Of a stretch of 61,553 nucleotides of DNA, positions 26,181-34,414 are shown piece by piece (the stretch's first letter is position 1; every line of letters begins with the position of its first letter). Location of the stretch: positions 1 through 61,553 of the forward strand of contig CAMBMO010000013.1 in assembly GCA_945868805.1 (NCBI GenBank), read 5' to 3'. Made by a program: the position numbers and the translations under genes. Below the pieces are notes generated by a model. That model had not been told where the DNA came from. It worked only from the letters and a program-made list of their open reading frames with translations, and searched no databases. The DNA is from Singulisphaera sp. GP187 (GTDB lineage: Bacteria > Planctomycetota > Phycisphaerae > Phycisphaerales > SM1A02).

Positions 26181-27655
26181 CAGGCGGCCAATCGTTCTTG
26201 AAGCGAGGCGAGGAGTCTCTCAAGTGCCGCGCCACGCGATCCCTTCAACAAGATCGCATCCCCTGGTAAAAATTCGCGCACGATGGTCGCAGCGCATGCT
26301 GGGCTCAGATCCGCCACGTGCACCACCTTGCACGTACCCGCCTCGCGACAGGCTCGCGCGGCGTGCGCCGCGAGCGCACCAACAAAGATGGCGACATCGG
26401 GCGCAGTTGCGCCGACTCCTCTTCCCACTGCACGTCCGATCTCTGCGTGGAGTTCGGGCGATGCTTCCCCCAACTCCAGCATGTCACCGAGCACCACCAC
26501 CTTGCGCTGACCGACCGGAACGATTTCCGAGAAGGTCGCGAGTGCCGCGAGAACTGCGTCTGGATTGGCGTTGTAGGCGTCGTTATAGATGGTCAAGTCC
26601 CCCACCTGCTGTCGAACAAATCGCATCTCCGAAGATTGGACCCGCACAAGTCCCATCGATATCTCATCGTTGGACAATCCGCGGTCGATTCCGATCGCAA
26701 TCGCCGCCAACGAGTTCATCGCGTTGTGCGCTCCATCGAGCGAGAGTTCCACCGTGAACTTTCGACCGCACGCCTCGACATCCAAACGTTGCCCGCCACC
26801 AGCGCGAAGCTCGCGTCGACGCAGACGAACATGATTCATCGGTCCCTCACCAAAGCGCACGACCCGTACTCCCGTCGAGAGTGCTCCCTCGAGCGATGCA
26901 TCGAGCAGTGCGCTATCGCCCCGCACGACCGCAAGGCCACCAGACGAGAGACTCGAGACGAGAGCGAATTTCTCGCGCATGATGCAATCGAGCGATCCGA
27001 GTCCGGCGAGGTGTGCACGACCAACCATCGTGATCACCGCAATGTCGGGACGGGCGAGTGCCGCAAGCGTCTCGATTTCGCCCGGGGCATTCATGCCGAT
27101 TTCGGCAAGCAGATAGTCGTCGTCGCGACGGGCCCCGCACAAGGTGATCGGCACCCCGATGTCATTGTTGAAACTCTTCGGGCTCGCGGATCCGCGAAAC
27201 TTCGTCGCGAGAACTCCCTCGATCAATCGACGCGTCGTTGTCTTTCCTGCACTTCCGGTGATCGCCACTACTTTCGTCGCGACGAGACCTTGACGCCAGA
27301 CACGGGCGGCCGCCTGCAGCGCGCGACGTGTGTCCGCGACCACGAGAATCGCCGCGGATGAGGGACCGCTCAATCGAATCCGTCTCCACTTCGACTCCTC
27401 GACCACCAGGATTCGCGCCCCTGCACGAACCGCATCGAGCAGATGATCGTGCGCATCGTGTCGCTCTCCGTGAAGCGCGAAGAAGACTCGGTTGGTCAGA
27501 TCGCAGCGGGTGTCCGTACCGACACCGATCGTCGGCACGTGCGAGTTCGGGGCGGGAGCCCAAGATCCATTCACCGCAGTTCTCAATTCCTCCGGGGTCA
27601 TGAATCCTGTCACTGTGGATGATCCGATCGTCGATGTCGCTCCCATATAAGTCAT
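26180..27655 (-). CDS. murF: MurF UDP-MurNAc-tripeptide:D-Ala-D-Ala ligase
   Basis: This enzyme of about 491 residues adds D-Ala-D-Ala to UDP-MurNAc-tripeptide. The P-loop is ITGSAGKTTTRR near residue 130, followed by LLAEIGMNAPGEI, the central Mur-ligase domain, and IYNDAYNANPDAVLAAL in the C-terminal domain. The start is ATG 27655 (ATGA overlap with the murE stop). An in-frame start at 27688 would overlap murE by 37 bases and is less likely. It is coupled on both sides to its pathway neighbours. Confidence 0.96.
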   Translation of the reverse strand: MTYMGATSTIGSSTVTGFMTPEELRTAVNGSWAPAPNSHVPTIGVGTDTRCDLTNRVFFALHGERHDAHDHLLDAVRAGARILVVEESKWRRIRLSGPSSAAILVVADTRRALQAAARVWRQGLVATKVVAITGSAGKTTTRRLIEGVLATKFRGSASPKSFNNDIGVPITLCGARRDDDYLLAEIGMNAPGEIETLAALARPDIAVITMVGRAHLAGLGSLDCIMREKFALVSSLSSGGLAVVRGDSALLDASLEGALSTGVRVVRFGEGPMNHVRLRRRELRAGGGQRLDVEACGRKFTVELSLDGAHNAMNSLAAIAIGIDRGLSNDEISMGLVRVQSSEMRFVRQQVGDLTIYNDAYNANPDAVLAALATFSEIVPVGQRKVVVLGDMLELGEASPELHAEIGRAVGRGVGATAPDVAIFVGALAAHAARACREAGTCKVVHVADLSPACAATIVREFLPGDAILLKGSRGAALERLLASLQERLAA

Positions 27656-29226
27656 TTTCGTGCTCCGATTCCTGCTGGGATTCCGCATGTATTCGAATGC
27701 GAAATGGTTTCGACGTGCGCCCTTCGCAATTCATGTGCGGATCCCGCACCCAACTCGTCGAGCGCCTCTCGTGCCACCCGGCGATCGTCGAATGGTCGCT
27801 TCTCGCTTCCGATGATTTGGTAGTCCTCGTGCCCTTTCCCGGCGATCAGCACGATGTCCCCCGCCTGTGCAATCGAGATCGCACGCTCGATCGCGCAGCG
27901 TCGATCTTGTTCGCATTCGACCGCAATCGAGCAATTCGTCGGAACTCCAGTCCGGATCTCGGCGATGATTGCCTCGGGGGACTCGGTCCGCGGATTGTCA
28001 CTCGTCACGACGATGTGATCCGCGTGAGCCACTGCCGTCGCCATCATGCGCGGTCGCTTCGTGCGATCGCGATCGCCCCCGCAACCGAAGACAAGGATGA
28101 TCCGTCCCGAAGCGACGACCGGTCGCAGTGCCGTCAGCACATTGGCCAGCGCATCATCCGTGTGCGCATAGTCGACGAGTACTGCAAATGGCGCATCGGG
28201 AGCGGTCACTGGTTCGAGCCGTCCAGGAGGGGCGGGCGCGGTTCGCAGTGCAGCTGCAATTGAATCTGCTTCGATGCCGAGTGACCACGCGGTCGCCACT
28301 GCCTCGAGTGCGTTCATCGCGTTGTGACGACCAACGCAGGGAAAATCGACACTGATATCTCCCCAAGGACCGTGCAAGTTCAGTCGGGTCAATCCAAGCC
28401 GCGCTTCGACCGTTTCGACGAAGCAATCGGACCCGGCATCACGCGAACTGCAACGAAGCACTTTCGCCACACACCCATCGAGCATCTCGCGGTGCGCAGG
28501 ATCGTCGACATTCACCACAGCGCACGCGCCCGATCGGAGTCCCCGAAAGAGCCGCGACTTCGCCCGTGCGTACGACTCCATCGTCCGGTGATAGTCAAGG
28601 TGATCGCCAGTCAGGTTCGTAAAGACTCCGACGGTGAAGTCCACACCATCGACGCGCCCCTGGTCGAGCGCATGGCTCGACACCTCCATCACGGCGGCCT
28701 TGCACTCGTTGTGAACCATCCGACCGAGGAGAGAGGCCAATTCCACCGCGCCTGGAGTTGTCAGTTCGGAGTTCGTCCGCGTGGCTCCATCGTCCGTCAC
28801 GACCGTCCCAAGCAATCCACAGCGAAGTCCACTCTCGCGAACCAAGTGCTGGATCAAGAATGCCGTTGTCGTCTTTCCGTTCGTGCCGGTCACCCCGATC
28901 ATCCGCATCGCCCGAGCGGGGTATCCATGAAAGGCATGGGGAAGTTCCACGAGCGCCTTTTTCATGTCTGGAACACGGACGATTGCGATGCCAGCCGATT
29001 CGCATTCCCGGGTCAGCGCGCTTGAATCGACGCAGACTGCTACGGCGCCCTTGGCAATCGCATCCCCAATGAAGACGCGACCGTCTCCGACGCTCCCAGC
29101 GCGTGCGATAAACAACGACCCCGCGCCGACCCTTCGAGAATCATCCGTCACAGCAACAACCGTGGGATCAGATCCGCTCAAGACAGAAACGCCGTCGAGA
29201 TTTGCGATCAGATGCGACAACTTCAT
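27652..29226 (-). CDS. murE: MurE UDP-MurNAc-Ala-Glu:meso-diaminopimelate ligase
   Basis: A Mur ligase of about 524 residues. The P-loop is GVTGTNGKTTTAF and later motifs include MEVSSHALDQGRV and GNFTNLTGDH-type sequence. The sequence SDNPRTESP carries the DNPR motif that marks diaminopimelate (rather than lysine) as the added amino acid, so the peptidoglycan is A1-gamma type. I chose ATG 29226, with GGAG seven bases upstream. The frame is open to 29298. queA ends 84 bases before it. The C-terminus overlaps the murF start. Confidence 0.96.
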   Translation of the reverse strand: MKLSHLIANLDGVSVLSGSDPTVVAVTDDSRRVGAGSLFIARAGSVGDGRVFIGDAIAKGAVAVCVDSSALTRECESAGIAIVRVPDMKKALVELPHAFHGYPARAMRMIGVTGTNGKTTTAFLIQHLVRESGLRCGLLGTVVTDDGATRTNSELTTPGAVELASLLGRMVHNECKAAVMEVSSHALDQGRVDGVDFTVGVFTNLTGDHLDYHRTMESYARAKSRLFRGLRSGACAVVNVDDPAHREMLDGCVAKVLRCSSRDAGSDCFVETVEARLGLTRLNLHGPWGDISVDFPCVGRHNAMNALEAVATAWSLGIEADSIAAALRTAPAPPGRLEPVTAPDAPFAVLVDYAHTDDALANVLTALRPVVASGRIILVFGCGGDRDRTKRPRMMATAVAHADHIVVTSDNPRTESPEAIIAEIRTGVPTNCSIAVECEQDRRCAIERAISIAQAGDIVLIAGKGHEDYQIIGSEKRPFDDRRVAREALDELGAGSAHELRRAHVETISHSNTCGIPAGIGARK

Positions 29227-29310
29227 GCACCGCTCCATGAACATTGATCGGCATATTGGATCGCTCCGCTTCAAGTTGGAGCATGCACAATCGAGCACCC
29301 GCTGGCGACT

Positions 29311-30459
29311 TCACGGGAGTATCAGCATCGCGTCGCCAAACGAATAGAAGCGATACCGCTCCCGCTGTGCAACCGCGTAGATCTCCTTCAGTTGCTCCAG
29401 GCCGACGAGCGCCCCGACCAGTGCCAGGAGCGTCGAGCGTGGAAGGTGAAAGTTCGTCAGAAGTCGATGGGTCCACCGAAAGTCGAAGCCAGGCGCGATC
29501 AAAATGTTGGTGGTGAAATCCATCGCGACCGCCTCGGGAGAACCGACGTCCACCATCGCCTTGGCCCTCGCGATGATCCCTTCGGGGATCGGCCTGGGAA
29601 GGCTCTCAAGAAACCGAACGGAAGTCGTTCCCACGACGAGACTTCCATCGCTGACGTTATCTGCAAGCCGAAGCAGATTCCAGGCCGATATACGGCAATG
29701 CTCGTGGTGCATCGGATGCGCCGAGAGCACCGGCACTTCGACGGGGCGAAATGTCCCCGTCCCAACTTGCAATTCGATGGCGATCCGCTCGACGCCAAAG
29801 TTCGCGATGCGCTCGAGCAGTTCGGGAGTGAAGTGCAAACCTGCGGTTGGCGCGGCACAGCTTGGGAGATCACTCGCTCGAGCGAAGACGGTCTGATACT
29901 CGCCACGATCAACCGCGTCGGAGTACTCACCACCACCAGCAGCGTTACGTGCCTGCACGATGTACGGCGGCAGTGGCGTGCGTCCGGATCGCTCCCAGAT
30001 CGCAGATGGAACGCTCGACGATTCGAATGCGACTTCCCATGCCATCTCTCGACGTCCATAGAGTTTGATTCGATCCTGATGAGAAGTTTCTGCTCCCGCC
30101 GGAGGGCAGAGTTCGAGTTCATCACCAATGGCAAATCGCTTCGCCCCCTTGATGAGCGCGAGCCATCGCCCCTCTGCCGCACGCCCAAGGAACAATCCTT
30201 CAGTCTCACGTCCATCGCCGACGCGACGAGCGACAAATCGCAGTGGAGCCACACGCGTCTCGTTCACGATCAGCTTGCTGTTGGGCTCGAGATACTCCGG
30301 CAAGTCAGCCACTCGCCGATGCTCGATCCGCGACTCCCGGCGGTGAAAAATGAGCATCCGAGCCTGGTCGCGCGGATGCGCTGGGGTCGTCGCGATCAAC
30401 TGCGGATCGAGTCGGTAGTCGAGCGCCGCGGACGGCAGATCACCGACGATTTGCGTCAT
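29311..30459 (-). CDS. queA: QueA S-adenosylmethionine:tRNA ribosyltransferase-isomerase
   Basis: An enzyme of about 382 residues that makes epoxyqueuosine in tRNA from pre-Q1. Typical landmarks are LPSAALDYRLDPQLIA at the N-terminus, NETRVAPLRF, SCAAPTAGLHFTPELL, VGTGTFRPVEV, and NFHLPRSTLLALVGA near the end. ATG 30459 overlaps the fmt stop as ATGA. A longer frame to 30636 would run through the fmt tail repeat. It sits inside a translation and cell-wall gene run. Confidence 0.95.
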   Translation of the reverse strand: MTQIVGDLPSAALDYRLDPQLIATTPAHPRDQARMLIFHRRESRIEHRRVADLPEYLEPNSKLIVNETRVAPLRFVARRVGDGRETEGLFLGRAAEGRWLALIKGAKRFAIGDELELCPPAGAETSHQDRIKLYGRREMAWEVAFESSSVPSAIWERSGRTPLPPYIVQARNAAGGGEYSDAVDRGEYQTVFARASDLPSCAAPTAGLHFTPELLERIANFGVERIAIELQVGTGTFRPVEVPVLSAHPMHHEHCRISAWNLLRLADNVSDGSLVVGTTSVRFLESLPRPIPEGIIARAKAMVDVGSPEAVAMDFTTNILIAPGFDFRWTHRLLTNFHLPRSTLLALVGALVGLEQLKEIYAVAQRERYRFYSFGDAMLILP

Positions 30460-31550
30460 GGCGCACCACCGCCACCGACTGAATTCGGATGATTCGGATG
30501 ATTCGGATGATTCGGATGATTCGATTCGATCCGAATCCCCATCGACATTCGTCTGCCATTCATAAACGCGCCGAGCGATGTGACACGGCTCCCGGGCGCC
30601 TGGACTTCTAACAACTCGATCGATCCGGTCCCGCAACCAACGAGTCCATCTGCCCCGACTTCGCCTGGGATGGCGCGAATGGACGGGTTCGCCTCGGCAA
30701 CTCTCGCCCGAAGGAGTCGCGCAGGCTCACTGCCGATCATCGCATCAACTCCGGGCCAAGGACTCAATCCGTTGATCCGCGCGCACACTTCGCCGGCGGA
30801 GCAAGTGAAGTCGACCCACGCATCGGCACGCGAGAGTTTTCGCGCGCGAGTCGCGAGGGACTCGTCTTGCGTCTCACCGCCGAGTGCTTCGAGCGCTCGG
30901 CACGATCGCGTGGACCTGGACTGCGAGCTCGTCGCTTCGGCTCGGAATGCACTCACCCAACGAGCGACCGTTTCAAAAAGCGGAATCGCCCCCAGCGTCG
31001 AGAGGCGATCATGCAAATCCCCTGCTGTCTCGGTTGGAATCAAGTCAGTTTGGGCAGTTGCAAAGACAGACCCCGCATCCATTCTCTCGCTGAGCCCGAT
31101 GACACTGACTCCTACCTTTGCGTCGCCAGCCATCACGGATCGCTGGATTGGAGCCGCGCCCCTCCACCGAGGCAGAATTGATCCATGCAGATTGATCGCC
31201 GCGACATTCTCAAGGAGCGCGTCTGACATCTTCTGCCCGAACGCGATGACGACAAAGAGTCGCGCGTCCAGCTGCCGAATCATCTCAAGCGTCGCTGGTT
31301 CGTTGACATCGGGTGTCCTCAGTAGCGGGATCCCGTGCGCGATCGCCCAGACGCTCACTGGAGTCGCCAACGATTCTCTCCCTCTTCCCGCCTTGCGATC
31401 GGGTTGCGAAATCACCTGAACGATCGTGACCCCCAATTCTGGGAGGCGTGCTCGAAGGAGTTCGAATGGGCCAACCGCGAATTCGCCGCTCCCGAACAAG
31501 ACTATTGGAATGCAATCAGCGGTCTCTGTGACTGGCTCAATGCGTGTCAA
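30456..31550 (-). CDS. fmt: Fmt methionyl-tRNA formyltransferase
   Basis: A protein of 364 residues that formylates initiator Met-tRNA. Landmarks are VLFGSGEFAVGPFELL (N-terminal), SQPDRKAGRGRE, NLHGSILPRWRGAAPIQRSV (the formyl-transfer His and the WRG loop), and a C-terminal OB-fold part (INGLSPWPGVDAM). It starts at TTG 31550, which overlaps the def stop as TTGA, and GGAGAG precedes it. The C-terminus ends in a run of Asn-His-Pro repeats (about residues 345-357) that is not normal for Fmt and comes from a nine-base tandem repeat. Confidence 0.94.
   Translation of the reverse strand: MTRIEPVTETADCIPIVLFGSGEFAVGPFELLRARLPELGVTIVQVISQPDRKAGRGRESLATPVSVWAIAHGIPLLRTPDVNEPATLEMIRQLDARLFVVIAFGQKMSDALLENVAAINLHGSILPRWRGAAPIQRSVMAGDAKVGVSVIGLSERMDAGSVFATAQTDLIPTETAGDLHDRLSTLGAIPLFETVARWVSAFRAEATSSQSRSTRSCRALEALGGETQDESLATRARKLSRADAWVDFTCSAGEVCARINGLSPWPGVDAMIGSEPARLLRARVAEANPSIRAIPGEVGADGLVGCGTGSIELLEVQAPGSRVTSLGAFMNGRRMSMGIRIESNHPNHPNHPNHPNSVGGGGAP
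30483..30523. repeat. Nine-base tandem repeat at the 3' end of fmt
   Basis: Four full copies of ATTCGGATG (plus strand) and a partial fifth. In the fmt frame they encode repeated Asn-His-Pro. The unit is a multiple of three, so copy changes would keep the frame open. Confidence 0.9.
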
Positions 31551-32056
31551 TCCCGCTCTCCGGCCGACTCCATCGCTCGCAATCGCTTTCGATTGACAAT
31601 TCGATCGATCACCGACATCCGATCGATGATCAGAACGCCATCGAGGTGGTCCATCTCATGTTGCCAGCACCGTGCCATGAGGGCACTTCCCTCGAGTGTG
31701 AATGACTTGCCATCAATGTCGAGCGCTTCGACGATGACATGAGGCTGCCGTCGGACAGAACCACGGATGTTTGGAAGGCTCAGACACCCTTCTTCGGATG
31801 CCTCGAGCAATCCATCGATGAGAATGAATTTGGGATTGATAAAGACCCGCTTCCCACCTCCGTGCTCCTCGTCTCCATCGGTCACGAAGAGACGCTTGGA
31901 GGCGCCGACTTGCGGAGCGGCCAATCCGAGTCCTTGTTCCGCTTCAAGAATCTGAAACATCTCCTCGACGAGGGATACAATTCCATCGTCGATGGTGTCG
32001 ACCGGATCGGCGCGACGTCGCAGGACAGCTGAAGGATGAAGGACGAGATGTCGCAT
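31547..32056 (-). CDS. def: Peptide deformylase
   Basis: A 169-residue metalloenzyme that removes the formyl group from nascent proteins. All three signature motifs are present: GLAAPQVG near residue 44, EGCLSLP near 85 (metal Cys), and QHEMDHLDG near 130 (HEMDH, two metal His and the catalytic Glu). It starts at ATG 32056, 106 bases from the divergent TPR gene. It leads the def-fmt-queA-mur operon, and its stop overlaps the TTG start of fmt. Confidence 0.97.
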   Translation of the reverse strand: MRHLVLHPSAVLRRRADPVDTIDDGIVSLVEEMFQILEAEQGLGLAAPQVGASKRLFVTDGDEEHGGGKRVFINPKFILIDGLLEASEEGCLSLPNIRGSVRRQPHVIVEALDIDGKSFTLEGSALMARCWQHEMDHLDGVLIIDRMSVIDRIVNRKRLRAMESAGERD

Positions 32057-32162
32057 TCCGTTCGAATCCTAGCGTGAATTGGTGCGGGATTGCCGACGGT
32101 AGAGCAGGCAACCGCGTGATGTAGTCTGTAGGATTGTCCGATTGATCGAGAGGTGGCCTTCC

Positions 32163-33629
32163 GTGATTTTGCCTTGGAAAAAGAACGATAGCGACAAGAA
32201 ATCTCCGTTCGTGCCCTCGCCAGAAAAGGCGAAGATGTTTGTCGAGCGTGCCGAGAAGGCGCAGTCGCAGTCGGCCTTTGATGTCGCGCTCTTTTACTTC
32301 GCCAATGCGGTCAAAGTCGATCCGCAGGACATCGCATTGCACGAGGCGATGTATGCGTGCGCCAAGCTTCATTTCGCTGGTGGCGGCAAACCAGCATCGA
32401 ACCTCGACATCAAGCCACTCGAAGGGCCAACGGCGATCGACCGGCTTGCGATCACCGAGCTCTACTGGATGCGTGACTTGAACAATGTCGACCGCGCACT
32501 CGACATGCTTCACGCGTCAGTCAAGGCCGACCAGATTGCCTTCGGTTCGTGGGCTGGCCCAAAGGTCTTTAACCTGCTTTCGGTTTCGCTTCGCGACAAG
32601 CCCAACAAGAAGATGCTTCTTCGCGCAAAGGATCTCTTCGTGCAAGTGAATTCTTGGGAAGAAGCAAAGCTCTGCATCGAGAAGGCGTTGGCAATCGACC
32701 CTTCCGACATCAACCTCGACCGAGAATTCAAGCAGATCCTCGCGAATCGTGCGATCGTCGCGAGCGGATTCGACCGACCAGACGGAGGCACCGGCAATTT
32801 CCGGGAAAATGTGCGAGACCTCGACAGACAACGCGCGATGGAAGAGGCGGATGCGCTGACGGGGAGCGCGGGATCCGAAGATCGCAACCTCGCACGCACG
32901 AAGGCAGAGTATGACGCCAACCCCGCAGTCCCGGACAATGTGCAGAAGTACTGCACGGCACTCCGTCGAATGGGAACGCCTGAACATGAGGCAACGGCGT
33001 ACCGAACTTATTTGGCGGCGTACGAAGCGCTGAAGGAGTACCGATTCCGAATGGCCGCTGGCGATATCAAGTTGATGCGTGCGATCCGCCAGCAGAGTGC
33101 CGCGGAAGAAGTGGTCAAACTCGCTCCAACCGATGCAACTGCGCAGGCGAATCTCGCCCGCATTCGCAAGGCGGTCCTCGATTTGCAAGCATCCGAGTAT
33201 CGCGAGCGCGCGACCAATTATCCGACTGACCGAGGGATCAAGTCCGAACTCGGGCGGATTCTCTACGACCTCGGGCTGTATGAGGATGCGATGGGTTGCT
33301 TACAGATTGCGAAGGAAGAGCCGAAGATGCGTGTCGCGGCGGCGCACATGCTCGGTCGCTGCTTCGCAATATCCGGCTGGCACGCAGAGGCGATCGGCGA
33401 ATTCAAGGACGCAATCGCAGCAATGGATGTGACGCACGCAGATCGCGAGCAGGAGATTCGGTATGACCTGATGCTGTCGCTCCTCGAACTGGCTCGGAGC
33501 GAAAAAAGCGGTCAGCACGCGCGGGACGCATCTGAAATCTGCTCGAGCATCCTGCGCAAGGACATTAGTTTTCGGGACATTCGACAACGACGCAAGGATC
33601 TCGACCTTCTTGTCAAGGAACTCGGTTGA
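32163..33629 (+). CDS. TPR-containing protein upstream of kdsB
   Basis: A cytoplasmic helical protein of about 488 residues, starting at GTG 32163 with GAGAGG nine bases upstream (TTG 32142 in frame is an alternative). TPR-like pairs are seen at residues 45-80 (FDVALFYFANAVKVDPQD), 150-180 (SWEEAKLCIEKALAIDPSD) and 370-420 (GLYEDAMGCLQIAKEEP, GWHAEAIGEFKDAIAAM). Between them is a highly charged middle with repeated coils. It has no signal peptide. It is coupled to kdsB by a TTGA overlap. Its partner is unknown. Confidence 0.8.
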   Translation: MILPWKKNDSDKKSPFVPSPEKAKMFVERAEKAQSQSAFDVALFYFANAVKVDPQDIALHEAMYACAKLHFAGGGKPASNLDIKPLEGPTAIDRLAITELYWMRDLNNVDRALDMLHASVKADQIAFGSWAGPKVFNLLSVSLRDKPNKKMLLRAKDLFVQVNSWEEAKLCIEKALAIDPSDINLDREFKQILANRAIVASGFDRPDGGTGNFRENVRDLDRQRAMEEADALTGSAGSEDRNLARTKAEYDANPAVPDNVQKYCTALRRMGTPEHEATAYRTYLAAYEALKEYRFRMAAGDIKLMRAIRQQSAAEEVVKLAPTDATAQANLARIRKAVLDLQASEYRERATNYPTDRGIKSELGRILYDLGLYEDAMGCLQIAKEEPKMRVAAAHMLGRCFAISGWHAEAIGEFKDAIAAMDVTHADREQEIRYDLMLSLLELARSEKSGQHARDASEICSSILRKDISFRDIRQRRKDLDLLVKELG

Positions 33630-34414
33630 GCGTCGCCTCCCGCCCCCCGAATTCGGGCGCGGGGTCGCGTCGGGTCATCGCCGTCATTCCCGCACGACTC
33701 AATTCATCTCGGTTTCCGGCGAAACTGCTTGCGTGCGAAACGGGGAAGACTCTCCTCCAGCATGTCTGGGAACGCGCATCGCTCTGCCCTCGAATTCGCG
33801 AGACGGTTATTGCGACCGACCATGATCGGATTCGCGATGTCGCGATCTCGTTCGGGGCGCGCTGCGTCATGACGCGCTCGGATCATCCCAACGGCACAAG
33901 TCGAATCTGCGAAGCGGTCGATGCGCTCGAAGGTGACGATCGCCCGGAGATCGTCGTCAATGTGCAAGGCGATGAACCGGAGTTTGAGCCCGAGCTCGTC
34001 GAGGCCGCAATCATCGCACTCGAAGGTGATCCGGGGGCGTCGCTCTCGACCGTGGTCTCTCCCTTCCTTGCACATGAGGATCCGTCGAACCCAAACATTG
34101 TCAAATGCGTTGTCAGTCGAGGCAATCGCGCGCTCTATTTTTCGCGGGCGCTCATCCCATTTGTGCGTGACCCGAGCGATGCCCACGTCGAACCGCTCAA
34201 ACACGTGGGGATCTATGTTTATCGCCGAGATTTTCTCCGGGTTTTCTCGACACTTGCGGCAACGCCACTCGAAGAATCGGAAAAACTAGAGCAACTTCGC
34301 GTGCTCGAACACGGCTACGCGATCGCGGTCGCGCATGGCATTGCTCGATCGCACGGAATCGACACGCCGGAGCAGTACGCCGCCTTCGTTCGTCGTTACG
34401 GCGCTGCCGGCTGA
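33626..34414 (+). CDS. kdsB: KdsB 3-deoxy-manno-octulosonate cytidylyltransferase
   Basis: A 262-residue nucleotidyltransferase that activates Kdo as CMP-Kdo for LPS. Landmarks are IPARLNSSRFPAKLL, NGTSRICEAV, VQGDEPEFEP (the metal-binding Asp), and HVGIYVYRRDFLR. The start is TTG 33626, which overlaps the TPR stop as TTGA. No ATG occurs ahead of the nucleotide-binding loop. The last 19 bases overlap the convergent aminopeptidase gene. It implies a Kdo-containing outer membrane. Confidence 0.94.
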   Translation: MSVASRPPNSGAGSRRVIAVIPARLNSSRFPAKLLACETGKTLLQHVWERASLCPRIRETVIATDHDRIRDVAISFGARCVMTRSDHPNGTSRICEAVDALEGDDRPEIVVNVQGDEPEFEPELVEAAIIALEGDPGASLSTVVSPFLAHEDPSNPNIVKCVVSRGNRALYFSRALIPFVRDPSDAHVEPLKHVGIYVYRRDFLRVFSTLAATPLEESEKLEQLRVLEHGYAIAVAHGIARSHGIDTPEQYAAFVRRYGAAG

